This document shows positions 8,769 to 17,126 of a stretch of DNA of 64,000 bases, in pieces (within the stretch, counting starts at the first letter, position 1; each line of letters begins with the position of its first letter). Source of the stretch: CAVXXB01 sp963765585 (GTDB lineage Bacteria; Calditrichota; Calditrichia; JAJRVZ01); contig CAVXXB010000002.1 in the NCBI GenBank assembly GCA_963765585.1, positions 1 to 64,000 of the forward strand, in the 5' to 3' direction. The notes under the pieces were generated by a model. The model saw only the letters and a list, made by a program, of their open reading frames with translations, ran no database searches and had not been told where the DNA came from. Made by a program: the position numbers and the translations under genes.

Positions 8769-9455
8769 CTAATTCCCCAAAGAATATTCGTTTCTCATAC
8801 AGTTTTTCAGTGGTCGGCGTGCCGTTCGGCCATAGATCAGGCGATTAAATAGACGCCCTGGATTAAAAATACCAGCGGCCACTTCGTTGAAAAATCGCGG
8901 CCAGCCATGCAGGCTTTCATCCAGAATTAAATTGGAAAAACGGTAAAATGCCTCACCCAGCATCGAGCCGCCAAATGATGTCATGATCCAGTCATTCAAA
9001 GCCGGTGGTTCGTTTTCCATAAAGAATTCCCATTGCCAGCTACCCAGGGCTCCGATACCCATTGAAGTCCAGTAATTATAACCACTGGTGCGGGCAAAAT
9101 TATAATACATCGCCCCATGAAATGGATGAGCCCACAGATTTGTCAGCAGACCATCGGCATCGGTTGACCAACCGCGTTCAAAATTATGTTCGATGGTGTG
9201 AATATTGATCTTGGCAAATTCTGATCCGCCCACATAGGTATTAAATGCACCCAGGGCCAGATTCAGACCAATTGCTTCCACAGCAGGTATCCATAGTGGC
9301 TTACGCGGATTAAATCGGTTTACTAACTCTTCATCCGGAATATAATCCCTGGCTTTGATTAATGAAGTGTCATAGCCGGTTGAATACAGCGATTGTGCAT
9401 TACTTAGTTGCGTGAAACACATAATCAGCAGCAACATTAAAATCAACTTTTTCAT
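8769..9455 (-). CDS. DUF3943 protein, N-terminal piece
   Basis: N-terminal part of a DUF3943-domain protein, an outer-membrane-associated family of unknown function found mainly in FCB bacteria and Proteobacteria. It starts at the ATG at 9455, not at the longer open frame to 9605: GGAGG precedes this ATG by 5-6 nt and a signal peptide follows (MKKLILMLLLIMCFTQLSNAQ). HPFHGAMYYNFARTSGYNYW and FFMENEPPALNDWIMTSFGG are the diagnostic motifs. The last ~15 residues are out of frame. Whole gene is 9455 to 8029, about 470 residues, with four apparent single-base shifts. Confidence 0.78.
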   Translation of the reverse strand: MKKLILMLLLIMCFTQLSNAQSLYSTGYDTSLIKARDYIPDEELVNRFNPRKPLWIPAVEAIGLNLALGAFNTYVGGSEFAKINIHTIEHNFERGWSTDADGLLTNLWAHPFHGAMYYNFARTSGYNYWTSMGIGALGSWQWEFFMENEPPALNDWIMTSFGGSMLGEAFYRFSNLILDESLHGWPRFFNEVAAGIFNPGRLFNRLIYGRTARRPLKNCMRNEYSLGN

Positions 9456-9500
9456 TAGTTTCCTCCCTCTATATAAGTAGGTAATTGCGCTTGGTAATGG

Positions 9501-9603
9501 GTACTCGGCTCTGGGCTCTCGTTTCTCGTATAATACGCAAGGCACACATTCTATGTAAAACCAGTGACGAGTAGCGAGAACCGAGCGCCGAGCGCCGAGT
9601 ACC
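9501..9603. repeat. Fold-back pair of CGAGTACC word arrays
   Basis: TACTCGGCTCTGGGCTCTCG words (9501-9529) and their inverted counterparts (CGAGTAGCGAGAACCGAGCG and on, 9567-9603) flank a 37-nt loop. The pair fills the whole space between the DUF3943 gene and the lipoprotein gene. Confidence 0.65.
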
Positions 9604-9614
9604 AAGTCTCATTT

Positions 9615-10646
9615 TTAAAACGGTATCGGCGCTACTTTTTTAGCCGCATTCAGCATTAAACCCAAAAGATCGATTTGCGCCGGATCAGTAACCCCTTTAC
9701 TCATCGCATTATGTGCTCTGGACCATAAGAGCACAGAATTTCTGGCATCCCGAAGGGCCTTATTGTAGGCGGAATGTACGCCTTTTAACTCCTCAATACC
9801 CACATAATACGCTTCTATATCCGCCTTAAATTGTTTTCTCATTTCACCAACCGTACCAAGTTTATAAATAAGGCGTGATTCTAATTCCATTATATCTGCA
9901 GAAGTCGCTTTTTTGCCCGGAGATACAACTTCCCTCAATTGAGGATCGATAATAAAGACAGAATCTATCGTCGTACTTTGACCGGTTCTGTATTGTTTCA
10001 GGTGATAAAGAGCCTCAATCGATCGTATTTGTGATTCCTGCATTTCATTATCTGCCCAGAGTACCGGCTGATATTCATTCTGCCATTGTTGACTGACCTC
10101 AGCGTTAGCGGCATCCAGGTACATCTTTGCCTCATCGGCAAGGTCCCCCATTTCAGAAGCGACTTCATCAATCAGCGGCTGGGCGGCGGAAAGCGCATCC
10201 AGCAATTTTTTTTGTTTTCGTACATCGCTGATAATCTTATCCATTTGTTCCTTGGTCAGATTCAATACCGGCTCCGGAGTTTCGAGTACCGGACGTTTGA
10301 GGCCCTGCAAATAATCCGCTAATCCGGCGGCTTTATCCTTGTCAGAAATATTGGATTCGGCTAAGGTAACAATCTGTATAGAATAGGAAATGGTACTTCT
10401 GATGATATTGCGAATTTTTTCCTTGCGAATCTGAAACTGTTTAGTGGCCGGCCCGGGTTTAAGAAACGTTTTCAGCCGTGTGGCCTGGTGTTGCAGCAGG
10501 CTGTACTGGATGTCGCCGGCGACGGATATCATACTGTTGGCAAACGGAGTCAGGTCCAACCGCTTGCTCGACTTGAACACACTGCAGCTGAACATGCTCG
10601 TGCATAGAGCAATGATAAGTACAATTTTAGTAATTTTGCGTGTCAT
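9615..10646 (-). CDS. Putative helical lipoprotein, function unknown
   Basis: A 343-residue protein with a lipoprotein signal: hydrophobic IVLIIALCTSMFS followed by Cys21. The rest is mostly helical with heptad-like stretches (KEQMDKIISDVRKQKKLLDALSAAQPLIDEV in parts), no transmembrane segment and no known motif. It is likely anchored in the inner leaflet of the outer membrane or in the periplasmic face of the inner membrane. The start has AGGGAGG shortly upstream. It is followed by the secreted protein gene at 10758 in the same direction, separated by a repeat hairpin, so co-transcription is possible but unproven. Confidence 0.65.
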   Translation of the reverse strand: MTRKITKIVLIIALCTSMFSCSVFKSSKRLDLTPFANSMISVAGDIQYSLLQHQATRLKTFLKPGPATKQFQIRKEKIRNIIRSTISYSIQIVTLAESNISDKDKAAGLADYLQGLKRPVLETPEPVLNLTKEQMDKIISDVRKQKKLLDALSAAQPLIDEVASEMGDLADEAKMYLDAANAEVSQQWQNEYQPVLWADNEMQESQIRSIEALYHLKQYRTGQSTTIDSVFIIDPQLREVVSPGKKATSADIMELESRLIYKLGTVGEMRKQFKADIEAYYVGIEELKGVHSAYNKALRDARNSVLLWSRAHNAMSKGVTDPAQIDLLGLMLNAAKKVAPIPF

Positions 10647-10670
10647 TTTTCCTCCCTTAAATTTTATCGA

Positions 10671-10755
10671 TTCTCGGTTCTGGTCGCAGCGAAGCGGAGA
10701 CCCCGTTTTACGGGGCTTCTCGTTTGACGAGTACCGAGGGCCGAGTGCCGAGTGC
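10671..10755. repeat. Fold-back word pair around CCCCGTTTTACGGGG hairpin
   Basis: TTCTCGGTTCTGGTCG (10671-10686) and CGAGTACCGAGGGCCGAGTG (10729-10748) are inverted arms of the same word family around the hairpin CCCCGTTTTACGGGG (10701-10715), which follows GCAGCGAAGCGGAGA. The hairpin with its leader recurs near 5.48, 12.46, 19.61, 21.43, 22.68 and 33.81 kb. Confidence 0.7.
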
Positions 10756-10757
10756 TT

Positions 10758-11528
10758 TTATTTTTCCGGTACATATGAATATTGCGGTAAAAACCATCCT
10801 TCGACTGTTTCAACCTCTCTTACATAGTTCATGGTTTCTGCCCAGAGTGCTGTACCTTCATCACCCAGTAATTCAATGGCATCGACCAGCTTATTCTGAA
10901 AATCAAGCGGATCTTCCGCCCAGGTGGTGAAGATATAAAGCGGACGTTCGACGCCTATAAATCCGGAAAATATTCTAAAACCTGAGCTGACTTTTTTCTT
11001 TTCGTATAATGTTTTCCAGGCTTTTAGTACTTTTTCGATATTTTTCTCGGATCCAGGTGAAAAATATAAATAATTCCAGCGGCGGTATGGTGTTTTTTCA
11101 CCCCAATAGATATTATCCGGTGCATATGAAAGTTCCGGCCGATAGCGCAGTAAATAATTTCTGGACGCACCGATCGTGGATGTCAGGTATGGCCAGATCA
11201 GGTTAAATTCAGTCATGTTCACCTTGCCGGCAACAATTTCAACCATGCTCTTTTCAATATCTTTCAGATCAGTAAGCGGCGTAAAATGGACAAAATTATA
11301 ATTATCCTGAAGATGTGTATAATAACTGAAATCCTTGACCTTTCCTTCGCCCAACAACAATTTCAAATCTGCCAGGCTGGCTTCATAGTCCTCTGTCATT
11401 GAGGGTTTGACAACATCTTCTCTGACAAATATATACTTCCATTCAGATGCTGTACTTTGCCCTATTGCCAGGCTGGAGACTAACATTTGAACAATGAATA
11501 GCTGCACCATCAGTTTTATTATTTTCAT
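10758..11528 (-). CDS. Secreted protein of unknown function, possible ferredoxin-like fold
   Basis: A 256-residue protein with a signal peptide (LIVQ-like hydrophobic stretch ending SSLAIGQS). No family recognised. Two halves look alike in pattern: each has a strand such as WKYIFVREDVV or WNYLYFSPGSE, an amphipathic helix, and a closing strand, which would fit two tandem dimeric alpha-beta barrel units (NIPSNAP/antibiotic monooxygenase type). That fold is a guess. Probably periplasmic. Upstream, 11529-11708 carries an inverted pair of CGCTGAGTTCGCAGA-like words. Confidence 0.6.
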   Translation of the reverse strand: MKIIKLMVQLFIVQMLVSSLAIGQSTASEWKYIFVREDVVKPSMTEDYEASLADLKLLLGEGKVKDFSYYTHLQDNYNFVHFTPLTDLKDIEKSMVEIVAGKVNMTEFNLIWPYLTSTIGASRNYLLRYRPELSYAPDNIYWGEKTPYRRWNYLYFSPGSEKNIEKVLKAWKTLYEKKKVSSGFRIFSGFIGVERPLYIFTTWAEDPLDFQNKLVDAIELLGDEGTALWAETMNYVREVETVEGWFLPQYSYVPEK

Positions 11529-11708
11529 TGTTTATTCCTTTCAGATATATTTCTTGCCGTACAAATTCAATTATTTATTAACGCTGAGTTCGCAGATATT
11601 TATAGTTTTAATGCATTAATAAAAATATATTTTTCATAATAAATACTTGTTCTCAGCGATCTCTGCGTTTATTATGCACACTATATTTCACCTCAACTAT
11701 ATATTTAT

Positions 11709-12233
11709 TTACTTGACTGTGTATCCTTTACCCTCAAGGCAAACACTGTACGCTTTCTTAAAACCATCTTCCAACGCCTTGCTTTGAGCGGCCGCATCTT
11801 CCTTAACGGCTTCCTGTTCGTATGCATCACTCACTTTCTTATGACGACGCCCGCGAATGGCTCCGGCAGCGGCACCAATGGCCGCTCCTTTGCCCGTATC
11901 TCCGGCAATGGCTCCAATAGCAGCACCTGCGGCCGCGCCACGTGCGGCACCACGCACAGCCGATCCATCGGGGGACGTATCCACTTTTTCGGCTTGCACT
12001 TTTGTCGGGTTAATGGGATCATACCCGGATTGTTCTACCGCCCATTTATAACACTCAAATTCATCCTGGCTCTGTTGTTCGGCGGTTTGGTCTTTGGCAG
12101 GAAACACATACATGCCGAGACTTTTTGCGATGGACACATCTTCTTTTTTCTCAGCATCCTGTGCCTGTAGATGTAAGATGGAACAACTCATCATTATAAT
12201 GAGTGCAATGATCATTTTATTTTTCTTACTCAT
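11709..12233 (-). CDS. Glycine-zipper secreted protein
   Basis: A 174-residue protein with a signal peptide (IALIIMMSCSILHLQAQ) and a central glycine/alanine zipper: GAARGAAAGAAIGAIAGDTG then GAAIGAAAGAIRGRR, repeated GxxxG spacing over roughly residues 93-128. Such YMGG/glycine-zipper segments insert into or lie across membranes in small envelope proteins. The flanks are charged and helical. Exact role unknown. Two cysteines (ECYKWAV and SVCLEGKGY) near the two ends could pair in the periplasm. Confidence 0.75.
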   Translation of the reverse strand: MSKKNKMIIALIIMMSCSILHLQAQDAEKKEDVSIAKSLGMYVFPAKDQTAEQQSQDEFECYKWAVEQSGYDPINPTKVQAEKVDTSPDGSAVRGAARGAAAGAAIGAIAGDTGKGAAIGAAAGAIRGRRHKKVSDAYEQEAVKEDAAAQSKALEDGFKKAYSVCLEGKGYTVK

Positions 12234-12627
12234 GAATTAATCTCCTTAAATAAACCTTCTTTGGATTGACAATTTTATATTTATTAAACCCTTTCAGGGT
12301 TTTAACATTTGCCTCATCTTCACCACGGGCTTTGCCCGCGGCTAGAATTATTTAACCCCTTCGGGGTTATACCGATATGGCAGTTCTGGGGCCTGGCGCC
12401 TTGATCCTTGCACCTTGAACCTGCCCTGGCATCCATCGGCGAGGGCCGAGTACCCAGTGCCCCCGTAAAACGGGTCTCCGCTTCGCTACGACCAGTACCG
12501 AGTGACGAGTGCCTAGTGGCGAGCGACGAGTACCGAGTAAACACAACCCCCTAGCCCCCTTTTTTAAGGGGGAACTGATCTGTGCCTTGTGCCTCTGTGC
12601 CTTATGTTCTATCTCTTTGTCACTTCT
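12234..12627. repeat. Intergenic repeat block with composite hairpin element
   Basis: No gene. Copy 2 of the composite element is at 12285-12395 (AAACCCTTTCAGGGTTTT, ACGGGCTTTGCCCG, AACCCCTTCGGGGTT, CCGATATGGCAGTTCTGG). It is followed by the CCCCGTAAAACGGG hairpin and TCTCCGCTTCGCTACGAC (12459-12493), a GAGTGACGAGTGCC array (12494-12540), the CCCCCTTTTTTAAGGGGG palindrome (12554-12573) and TGTGCCTTGTGCCTC words. Confidence 0.75.
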
Positions 12628-12882
12628 TCAAAAGTGAAACGCAATCCCCAGTGTCGGGCCGGCTAAGTTTGCATTAAATTTTATTTCCTCTCTATATTCC
12701 CGGTCCTCTTCAATATTTATTACCGCATAGCCGATATTTACCGAAAACACATCCCATGGTTGATAATTCAGCGTAACCTGACCGAATAGAGTCAGACTTA
12801 TTACTGGCTGCAAATCCGCCAATATCTCCAGATGCAATAAAAGATAAACGTTTGAAAATTTTGAGTGTAATTTCTGTTCCAA
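12628..12882 (-). CDS. Outer-membrane-like protein, C-terminal piece
   Basis: C-terminal strands of the barrel-like gene that starts near 13486. TLFGQVTLNYQPWDVFSVNIGYAV and AGPTLGIAFHF, with a final phenylalanine, are in the correct frame from about 12800 down; the first residues of the open frame are not. A one-base shift near 12800-12810 joins it to the upstream piece, whose last residues (SIRSGYAELSTMG) are read out of frame. Confidence 0.65.
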   Translation of the reverse strand: MEQKLHSKFSNVYLLLHLEILADLQPVISLTLFGQVTLNYQPWDVFSVNIGYAVINIEEDREYREEIKFNANLAGPTLGIAFHF

Positions 12883-13486
12883 TCAAAAATGTGAACCATG
12901 ATTTATTACCTTCTTTTATTCCCAAATTTCTTGGCAGACTAATTTCCAGGTTTACATAATACATACGCCCCCCCATATAAAGCTGCCAGTTGGTAATGGG
13001 ACCGATGGGGGATTTTTTATACAAAAAATTATAACCGGCAAAAAGACGGGGCATGAGCAATTGAACTTTTGCATCCAGGATGCTTTTGTCAGTCAGTGTG
13101 AATGTGGTTGATCTGCCAATAGTACCATCAAAAACATCCAGATGAAAGCGCCAGTTCTTCCAGCGATAATTCACCAACCCCACCAAATAAAAATCCAGAC
13201 TGTATTCATCTAAAAACAGGTGGCTAAAGCCATTTTCCTCTTCTGATCCGCCTTCGACTTCGACTCCACCAACAGCAAACTGACCCCGGTATCCAGGCAC
13301 CCAGAGAGGCAATCCTATTGTCCAGGGCCTTCCTTCACTCCTATCAATCGCCTGTTTGGATGAATCAGCTTCTGACGCAACAGCTGCCGGTGAATTAGTA
13401 AAAATGATGAGCATCCCTAAGAAAAAAATGAGATTGCTTCCTCGTTGCACCCCTCGCAATGACAAATAAGTTTTTTTGCTGAACAC
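12710..13486 (-). CDS. Outer-membrane-like protein, main piece; repeat inside signal peptide
   Basis: Main part of a secreted barrel-like protein of unknown function (about 285 residues when joined with the downstream piece). Strands such as YSLDFYLVGLVNYRWKNWRF and WQLYMGGRMYYVNLEI are visible. The N-terminus is odd: the open frame starts MFSKKTYLSLRGVQRGSNLIFF, and LSLRGVQRGSNL is the translation of the dispersed GTCATTGCGAGG...AGCAATCTC repeat (13427-13463). The original signal peptide is probably FLGMLIIFTNSPAAVASE with a start at the later ATG (MLIIF), so the repeat lies right against or inside the leader. Confidence 0.66.
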   Translation of the reverse strand: MFSKKTYLSLRGVQRGSNLIFFLGMLIIFTNSPAAVASEADSSKQAIDRSEGRPWTIGLPLWVPGYRGQFAVGGVEVEGGSEEENGFSHLFLDEYSLDFYLVGLVNYRWKNWRFHLDVFDGTIGRSTTFTLTDKSILDAKVQLLMPRLFAGYNFLYKKSPIGPITNWQLYMGGRMYYVNLEISLPRNLGIKEGNKSWFTFLIGTEITLKIFKRLSFIASGDIGGFAASNKSDSIRSGYAELSTMGCVFGKYRLCGNKY

Positions 13487-13543
13487 GGCAGATTTAGAGA
13501 GGGGAGTTAATTAGTCTCCGAGAAATCAGGATTAATGTTTTCA

Positions 13544-13816
13544 TTATTCATCAACCTGTTGATTTTGTACATATTCTACTGACAAAACCGGCATATGCAG
13601 ATCATACAGTGTATTTAAAATTCCTGATAAGGCCGCCTGATCTGTTAACAAACCTTCCAGGGTCGTCACCGGCCTCCCATTTTCTTGCGAATCGACGGTT
13701 ATTGTCATACCAGCCAACCGTTCTGACCAATTGTTATCTAACTTCCCCTGGACCCGGATCCGGTAGACAGCCGGTTTTTTGTTATTAAAGTTGTTAAAGG
13801 ATTTTTTTTCTAACAT
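13544..13816 (-). CDS. Small conserved-type protein of unknown function
   Basis: A 90-residue cytoplasmic protein: YRIRVQGKLDNNWSERLAGMTI, then EGLLTDQAALSGILNTLYDLHMPVLSVEYV. This pattern (a strand, DxxWSxxF/LxG, and DQAALxGxLxxLxDLxxPLLSV) is shared by a widespread family of small hypothetical proteins in environmental bacteria, often near regulators. No function is known to me. It starts at 13816, a few bases after a short AT-rich spacer, and lies between two outer-membrane genes without obvious link to them. Confidence 0.72.
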   Translation of the reverse strand: MLEKKSFNNFNNKKPAVYRIRVQGKLDNNWSERLAGMTITVDSQENGRPVTTLEGLLTDQAALSGILNTLYDLHMPVLSVEYVQNQQVDE

Positions 13817-14290
13817 CTTGGTTTTCTTCCTATAATGAGTATAGTTAGTCCTTGACTATTCAACTCACTTTAATTTTATAGAATTCACAGTTTCTTCAAC
13901 AGACCCATTGGTTGTATCTTTTCAAAATAAAAGTTGTAATAAAGTTGTAGATTGTCAGTTCAAAGTTCAAAGTTCAGGGTTCAGGGTTCAAGGTTCAAAG
14001 TGGCGCATATCTCATCCCGAATCACGCCGGGAGGCGGATCCGCCCTCTGGCGGGCTTGATTTGGGATCTACCTGGAGCGACGCCGAATTTCTATATCTCG
14101 CTCCTCCGGAGCTCAGAATTCATTTGGCGATCCCTGGGAAATAAATATGTCGCCTCTCCGAGGCTAATTTTGCCTCTTCCCAATTCCCAATTCCTAATTC
14201 CTAATTACAATTTGTCTCCAGCACTCCAATACTCCAGTACTCCAGTTCATAACTCCAATACTCCAATATGAAATTTCAGTACATTGCTCC
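13817..14290. repeat. Intergenic repeat block
   Basis: No gene. Contains GTTCAAAG words (13958-14001), a CGCCGGGAGGCGGATCCGCC repeat with its TTGATTTGG tail (14027-14065; another part at 37272-37300), a second copy of the hairpin-rich GGAGCGACATATTTATAG family (14075-14170), CAATTCCTAATTCC words (14178-14205) and CTCCAATACTCCAG words (14217-14270). The last array has an inverted partner at 15086-15112, on the other side of the DUF2490 gene. Confidence 0.75.
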
Positions 14291-14755
14291 TTACTCTTTG
14301 TGCCCCCAGCTCTTAAACAGCCGGTAGCGAAAATAAATATTGGAAACACTTTGATCCGAAGCGAAGAATAAACTTTCAGTTTGCCAGGTTATTTCAAAAC
14401 GCATGTGCAGGTCTCGTCTCAAGCTGCGGTCGAGACCCAGGGTGATCCGGGTTTGCTCCTCGAACTGACCCGCTTCACCGGCCATTTTGAAAAAGGCTTC
14501 CGCACCCAGAGTTGCCTGCCAAAACCGATCTTCCTGAAGGCGGGCGGTCCAGCGATAGGAGAAACTCAATTTGTAACGAAAACGAAGCGAGTTTTTTGCC
14601 TCCCACGTCTCCGTATTGAAATCGTAGCGTTCTTCCAGCCGGAAATAATGCCTTAACGGTATTTTCCAGTTGGGCCATTTAAATTTGAGCCCCTGAAACG
14701 GTCGGAATTCCCAGCGATCTGCACCAACTTCATTGAAAGTAATAAAATTACCCAA
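14291..14755 (-). CDS. DUF2490 protein, C-terminal piece
   Basis: C-terminal two thirds of a DUF2490-domain outer-membrane protein. RHYFRLEERYDFNTETWEAKNSLRFRYKLSF in parts (RLEER and LRFRY) are the family's marks, followed by IYFRYRLFKSWGHKE. The frame reads upstream as VLLNYGLGNFITFNEVG and joins the N-terminal piece near 14770-14790 by a one-base shift. Confidence 0.75.
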   Translation of the reverse strand: MGNFITFNEVGADRWEFRPFQGLKFKWPNWKIPLRHYFRLEERYDFNTETWEAKNSLRFRYKLSFSYRWTARLQEDRFWQATLGAEAFFKMAGEAGQFEEQTRITLGLDRSLRRDLHMRFEITWQTESLFFASDQSVSNIYFRYRLFKSWGHKE

Positions 14756-15015
14756 ACCGTAGTTAAGTAAAAAATGCTGCCCAGGTGGATTTCAAACGTT
14801 GGTCTAACTACCAGTTTCCACCAGCCATAATCATCAAATTCCCGGCGCATGCCAACATCCCCGTATAGTTTGAAATCGGGCGTGATAAAATAAGCCGGAT
14901 TCACATCAATCCATAACTGTTTTGTAGCACCGCCATCCGGTTGCGCATGCGATACATCATGCCAGGCCAATGTGAATAAAACAGCCAGGAAAAAAATAAG
15001 TATAGATCGAGACAT
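14653..15015 (-). CDS. DUF2490 protein, N-terminal piece
   Basis: N-terminal part of the DUF2490 gene: signal peptide FFLAVLFTLAWHDVSHAQ, then LWIDVNPAYFITPDFKLYGDVGMRREF, which is the typical first barrel strand pair of the family. DUF2490 proteins are short outer-membrane barrels of unknown function, common in Bacteroidota and relatives. After about residue 83 (GSIFYLT) the frame is lost and the rest of this open frame is out of register. Confidence 0.75.
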   Translation of the reverse strand: MSRSILIFFLAVLFTLAWHDVSHAQPDGGATKQLWIDVNPAYFITPDFKLYGDVGMRREFDDYGWWKLVVRPTFEIHLGSIFYLTTVWVILLLSMKLVQIAGNSDRFRGSNLNGPTGKYR

Positions 15016-15262
15016 GTTTTATATCCAATAAAGAGATAGAATTCAGGGTTCAGATTTTTATTAAAGCATAGGAGATTATATAATGTGAGTAATGGAGTTT
15101 TGGAGTGTTGTAACTCGCCTCTCGGTACTCGGCACTCGTATCTTGTTATTCGTATGTGGAAACAACGAGGACCGTGCGATAAGTGGCACATCATATTCTG
15201 ATATCCTCCTAGTTTCATTACCATTACTCCATTACTATGCTCCTATATTCGACAGTTCACCG

Positions 15263-16816
15263 CTAGTCAACCAACTCCAACTCACCCGGCCGCCAGGTCT
15301 TATCAATCCATGGAGCCAAAGGACCATAAGCGCGAAGAATAATGAACCAACTCTTACCTGGAATAGATTGCACCCAATTGCCTTCATTAACTCCTTTAGG
15401 TAAAGTAGGGGCAAAAACAACATCAATAGATCCATCCTTATTTTCTTTTACTTTTCCACTTAAGCTGTTGATGCCGGCAAATTTCTGATCAGTCTGAAGC
15501 ATACATCTTGTTTGAGGATCGTAAATAGTTACTGACCAATTGTCTTTAACCGGGAAGTTTGGAGGCAAATGCATTTTGTAAGTTTTAGCTCCATCCAAAG
15601 GTCTATGTTCTGAGTCCATACCTGCAATACCATATTGCGAACCCGCACCTGGTTTGGTTAATGCCATAGCCGGAGTTACACATACCGCATTAAAATGCAT
15701 CCATAAACGTGAATCCATCCGACGGGCACCATCTTTCAAAAAGTAGGTATCATTATCGGCAAAAGCCATAACCCATTCACTTTTGGTACCCGGATAATAA
15801 TAGTGACCAGGATCGCGAGGTTCAATGGTATTTGCACGTGCATAGGCATTTCCAATATCAACCGCTTCTGTTAATAATTTCTTCATGCGTGCATCCGGGT
15901 TGAAAGGCTGACCTTTTACTATACCCAATGTTCTTAGTATCCCTAAGTTTTCTGCATCATAGAAACCTTCAGGTTCTTCCTGAATGATCTGGTTCAGGTC
16001 TTCGAAGAAAGTATAGTCATTGGGAGCAACGGTGTTATAATATACACCCGACATATTTTTGAATTCCATTTTTGGCGGATTGTCTTTTTGAGATAATGGA
16101 TACACTTTCAGGTTTTCCTTAATCCGTTTTGCAGCCGCTTCGACACCGGTTTTGGTATATCCGCGCATAAAATTCCAAACATTATAGGTGTTTGATTTAT
16201 AGACATAATATCCATCTGGAACATCGCCCTCATATCCGGGAGGCAGTACTAAATATTTTCCTCCTTTTCCTTTATCAGGACCAGCAGCCCCCATATCGGT
16301 AATATATCTAAAGGCAGCATCATCCAGGATACCAAGTACCCCTGGAGGAATTTCGATAACCGTAGGTCCATCTTTTTTAAGATCAAGAAATCCCCAGGTA
16401 TATAGCGAGGTATTGTTGTAGGTAAGTGCCAGTGACTTGGAATCGCCCAATTGCTCCCATATTAATATTTGATTGGATTTACCCATTCCCATATCACGAT
16501 TCCCTTTGCGGAGATTGTATAAAGAAACGGCTGGGGTCATATTAATAAATGCTTCAACCGCACGTGCCCGATCCACATAATCGTATACTGCATCAATTGT
16601 TTTACGATTGGGCACACCATCAAAAAATTCCAGCGTTCCAATTGGCGATTCAATTTTATCCGGAGTTGTAATATTCTCCGGAATTGGTGTGGTCATTTTC
16701 ATAACAGGCTTCTGGGTGACCATTTTGGTTTTGGACGCCTGTGCCCATGTCTGTGTCATAAAACCGGCCATGATCATCAGGACCAGCATCATTGTGAATA
16801 CATGTTTTGCTTTCAT
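15263..16816 (-). CDS. DUF1254/DUF1214 secreted protein, paralogue 1
   Basis: A 517-residue secreted protein with a signal peptide (MLVLMIMAGFMTQTWAQ), an N-terminal DUF1254 domain (AVEAFINMTPAVSLYNLRKG, then LDLKKDGPTVIEIPPGVLG and GKYLVLPPGYEGDVPDGY) and a C-terminal DUF1214 domain (MHLPPNFPVKDNWSVTIYDPQTRCML, then WIDKTWRPGELE). The family is widespread in the periplasm of bacteria, with no proven biochemical role. The gene is intact and has AGGAGG 8 nt before its ATG. Its upstream region (16816-16970) is duplicated in tandem. Its paralogue is at 19744-21372. Confidence 0.9.
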   Translation of the reverse strand: MKAKHVFTMMLVLMIMAGFMTQTWAQASKTKMVTQKPVMKMTTPIPENITTPDKIESPIGTLEFFDGVPNRKTIDAVYDYVDRARAVEAFINMTPAVSLYNLRKGNRDMGMGKSNQILIWEQLGDSKSLALTYNNTSLYTWGFLDLKKDGPTVIEIPPGVLGILDDAAFRYITDMGAAGPDKGKGGKYLVLPPGYEGDVPDGYYVYKSNTYNVWNFMRGYTKTGVEAAAKRIKENLKVYPLSQKDNPPKMEFKNMSGVYYNTVAPNDYTFFEDLNQIIQEEPEGFYDAENLGILRTLGIVKGQPFNPDARMKKLLTEAVDIGNAYARANTIEPRDPGHYYYPGTKSEWVMAFADNDTYFLKDGARRMDSRLWMHFNAVCVTPAMALTKPGAGSQYGIAGMDSEHRPLDGAKTYKMHLPPNFPVKDNWSVTIYDPQTRCMLQTDQKFAGINSLSGKVKENKDGSIDVVFAPTLPKGVNEGNWVQSIPGKSWFIILRAYGPLAPWIDKTWRPGELELVD

Positions 16817-17126
16817 TTTACTTCCTCCTAATAAGGTTTTGTTTTAATAAAAGATAAATTGTACTACTTCGGTTATGATGCGCGTTTCTCGCCTTTCGGT
16901 ACCCGGCACTCGTAAAAGATGGTAACAGAACCGGGCGACGAGCCACTCATCTCTTACAGTTTGGTCTACATTTTACTTCCTCCTAGTAAGGTTTTGTTTT
17001 AATTAAAAGATAAATTGTACTACTTCGGTTTTGATACGCGTTTCTCGCCTTTCGATACCCGGCACTCGTAAAAGATGGTAACGGGAGCCGAGCGACGAGC
17101 CACTCATCACTTACAGTTTGGTCTAT
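16816..17126. repeat. Tandem duplication of about 155 bp
   Basis: Two direct copies, about 16816-16970 and 16971-17126, each running from TTTACTTCCTCC through AAGGTTTTGTTTTAAT, ACTACTTCGGTT and TCTCGCCTTTCG to CTTACAGTTTGGTCTA. The first copy supplies the Shine-Dalgarno and leader of the DUF1254 gene; the second copy has the same motif but no gene behind it and abuts the stop codon of the MipA gene. Copies differ at roughly a dozen positions, mostly transitions. Confidence 0.85.
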
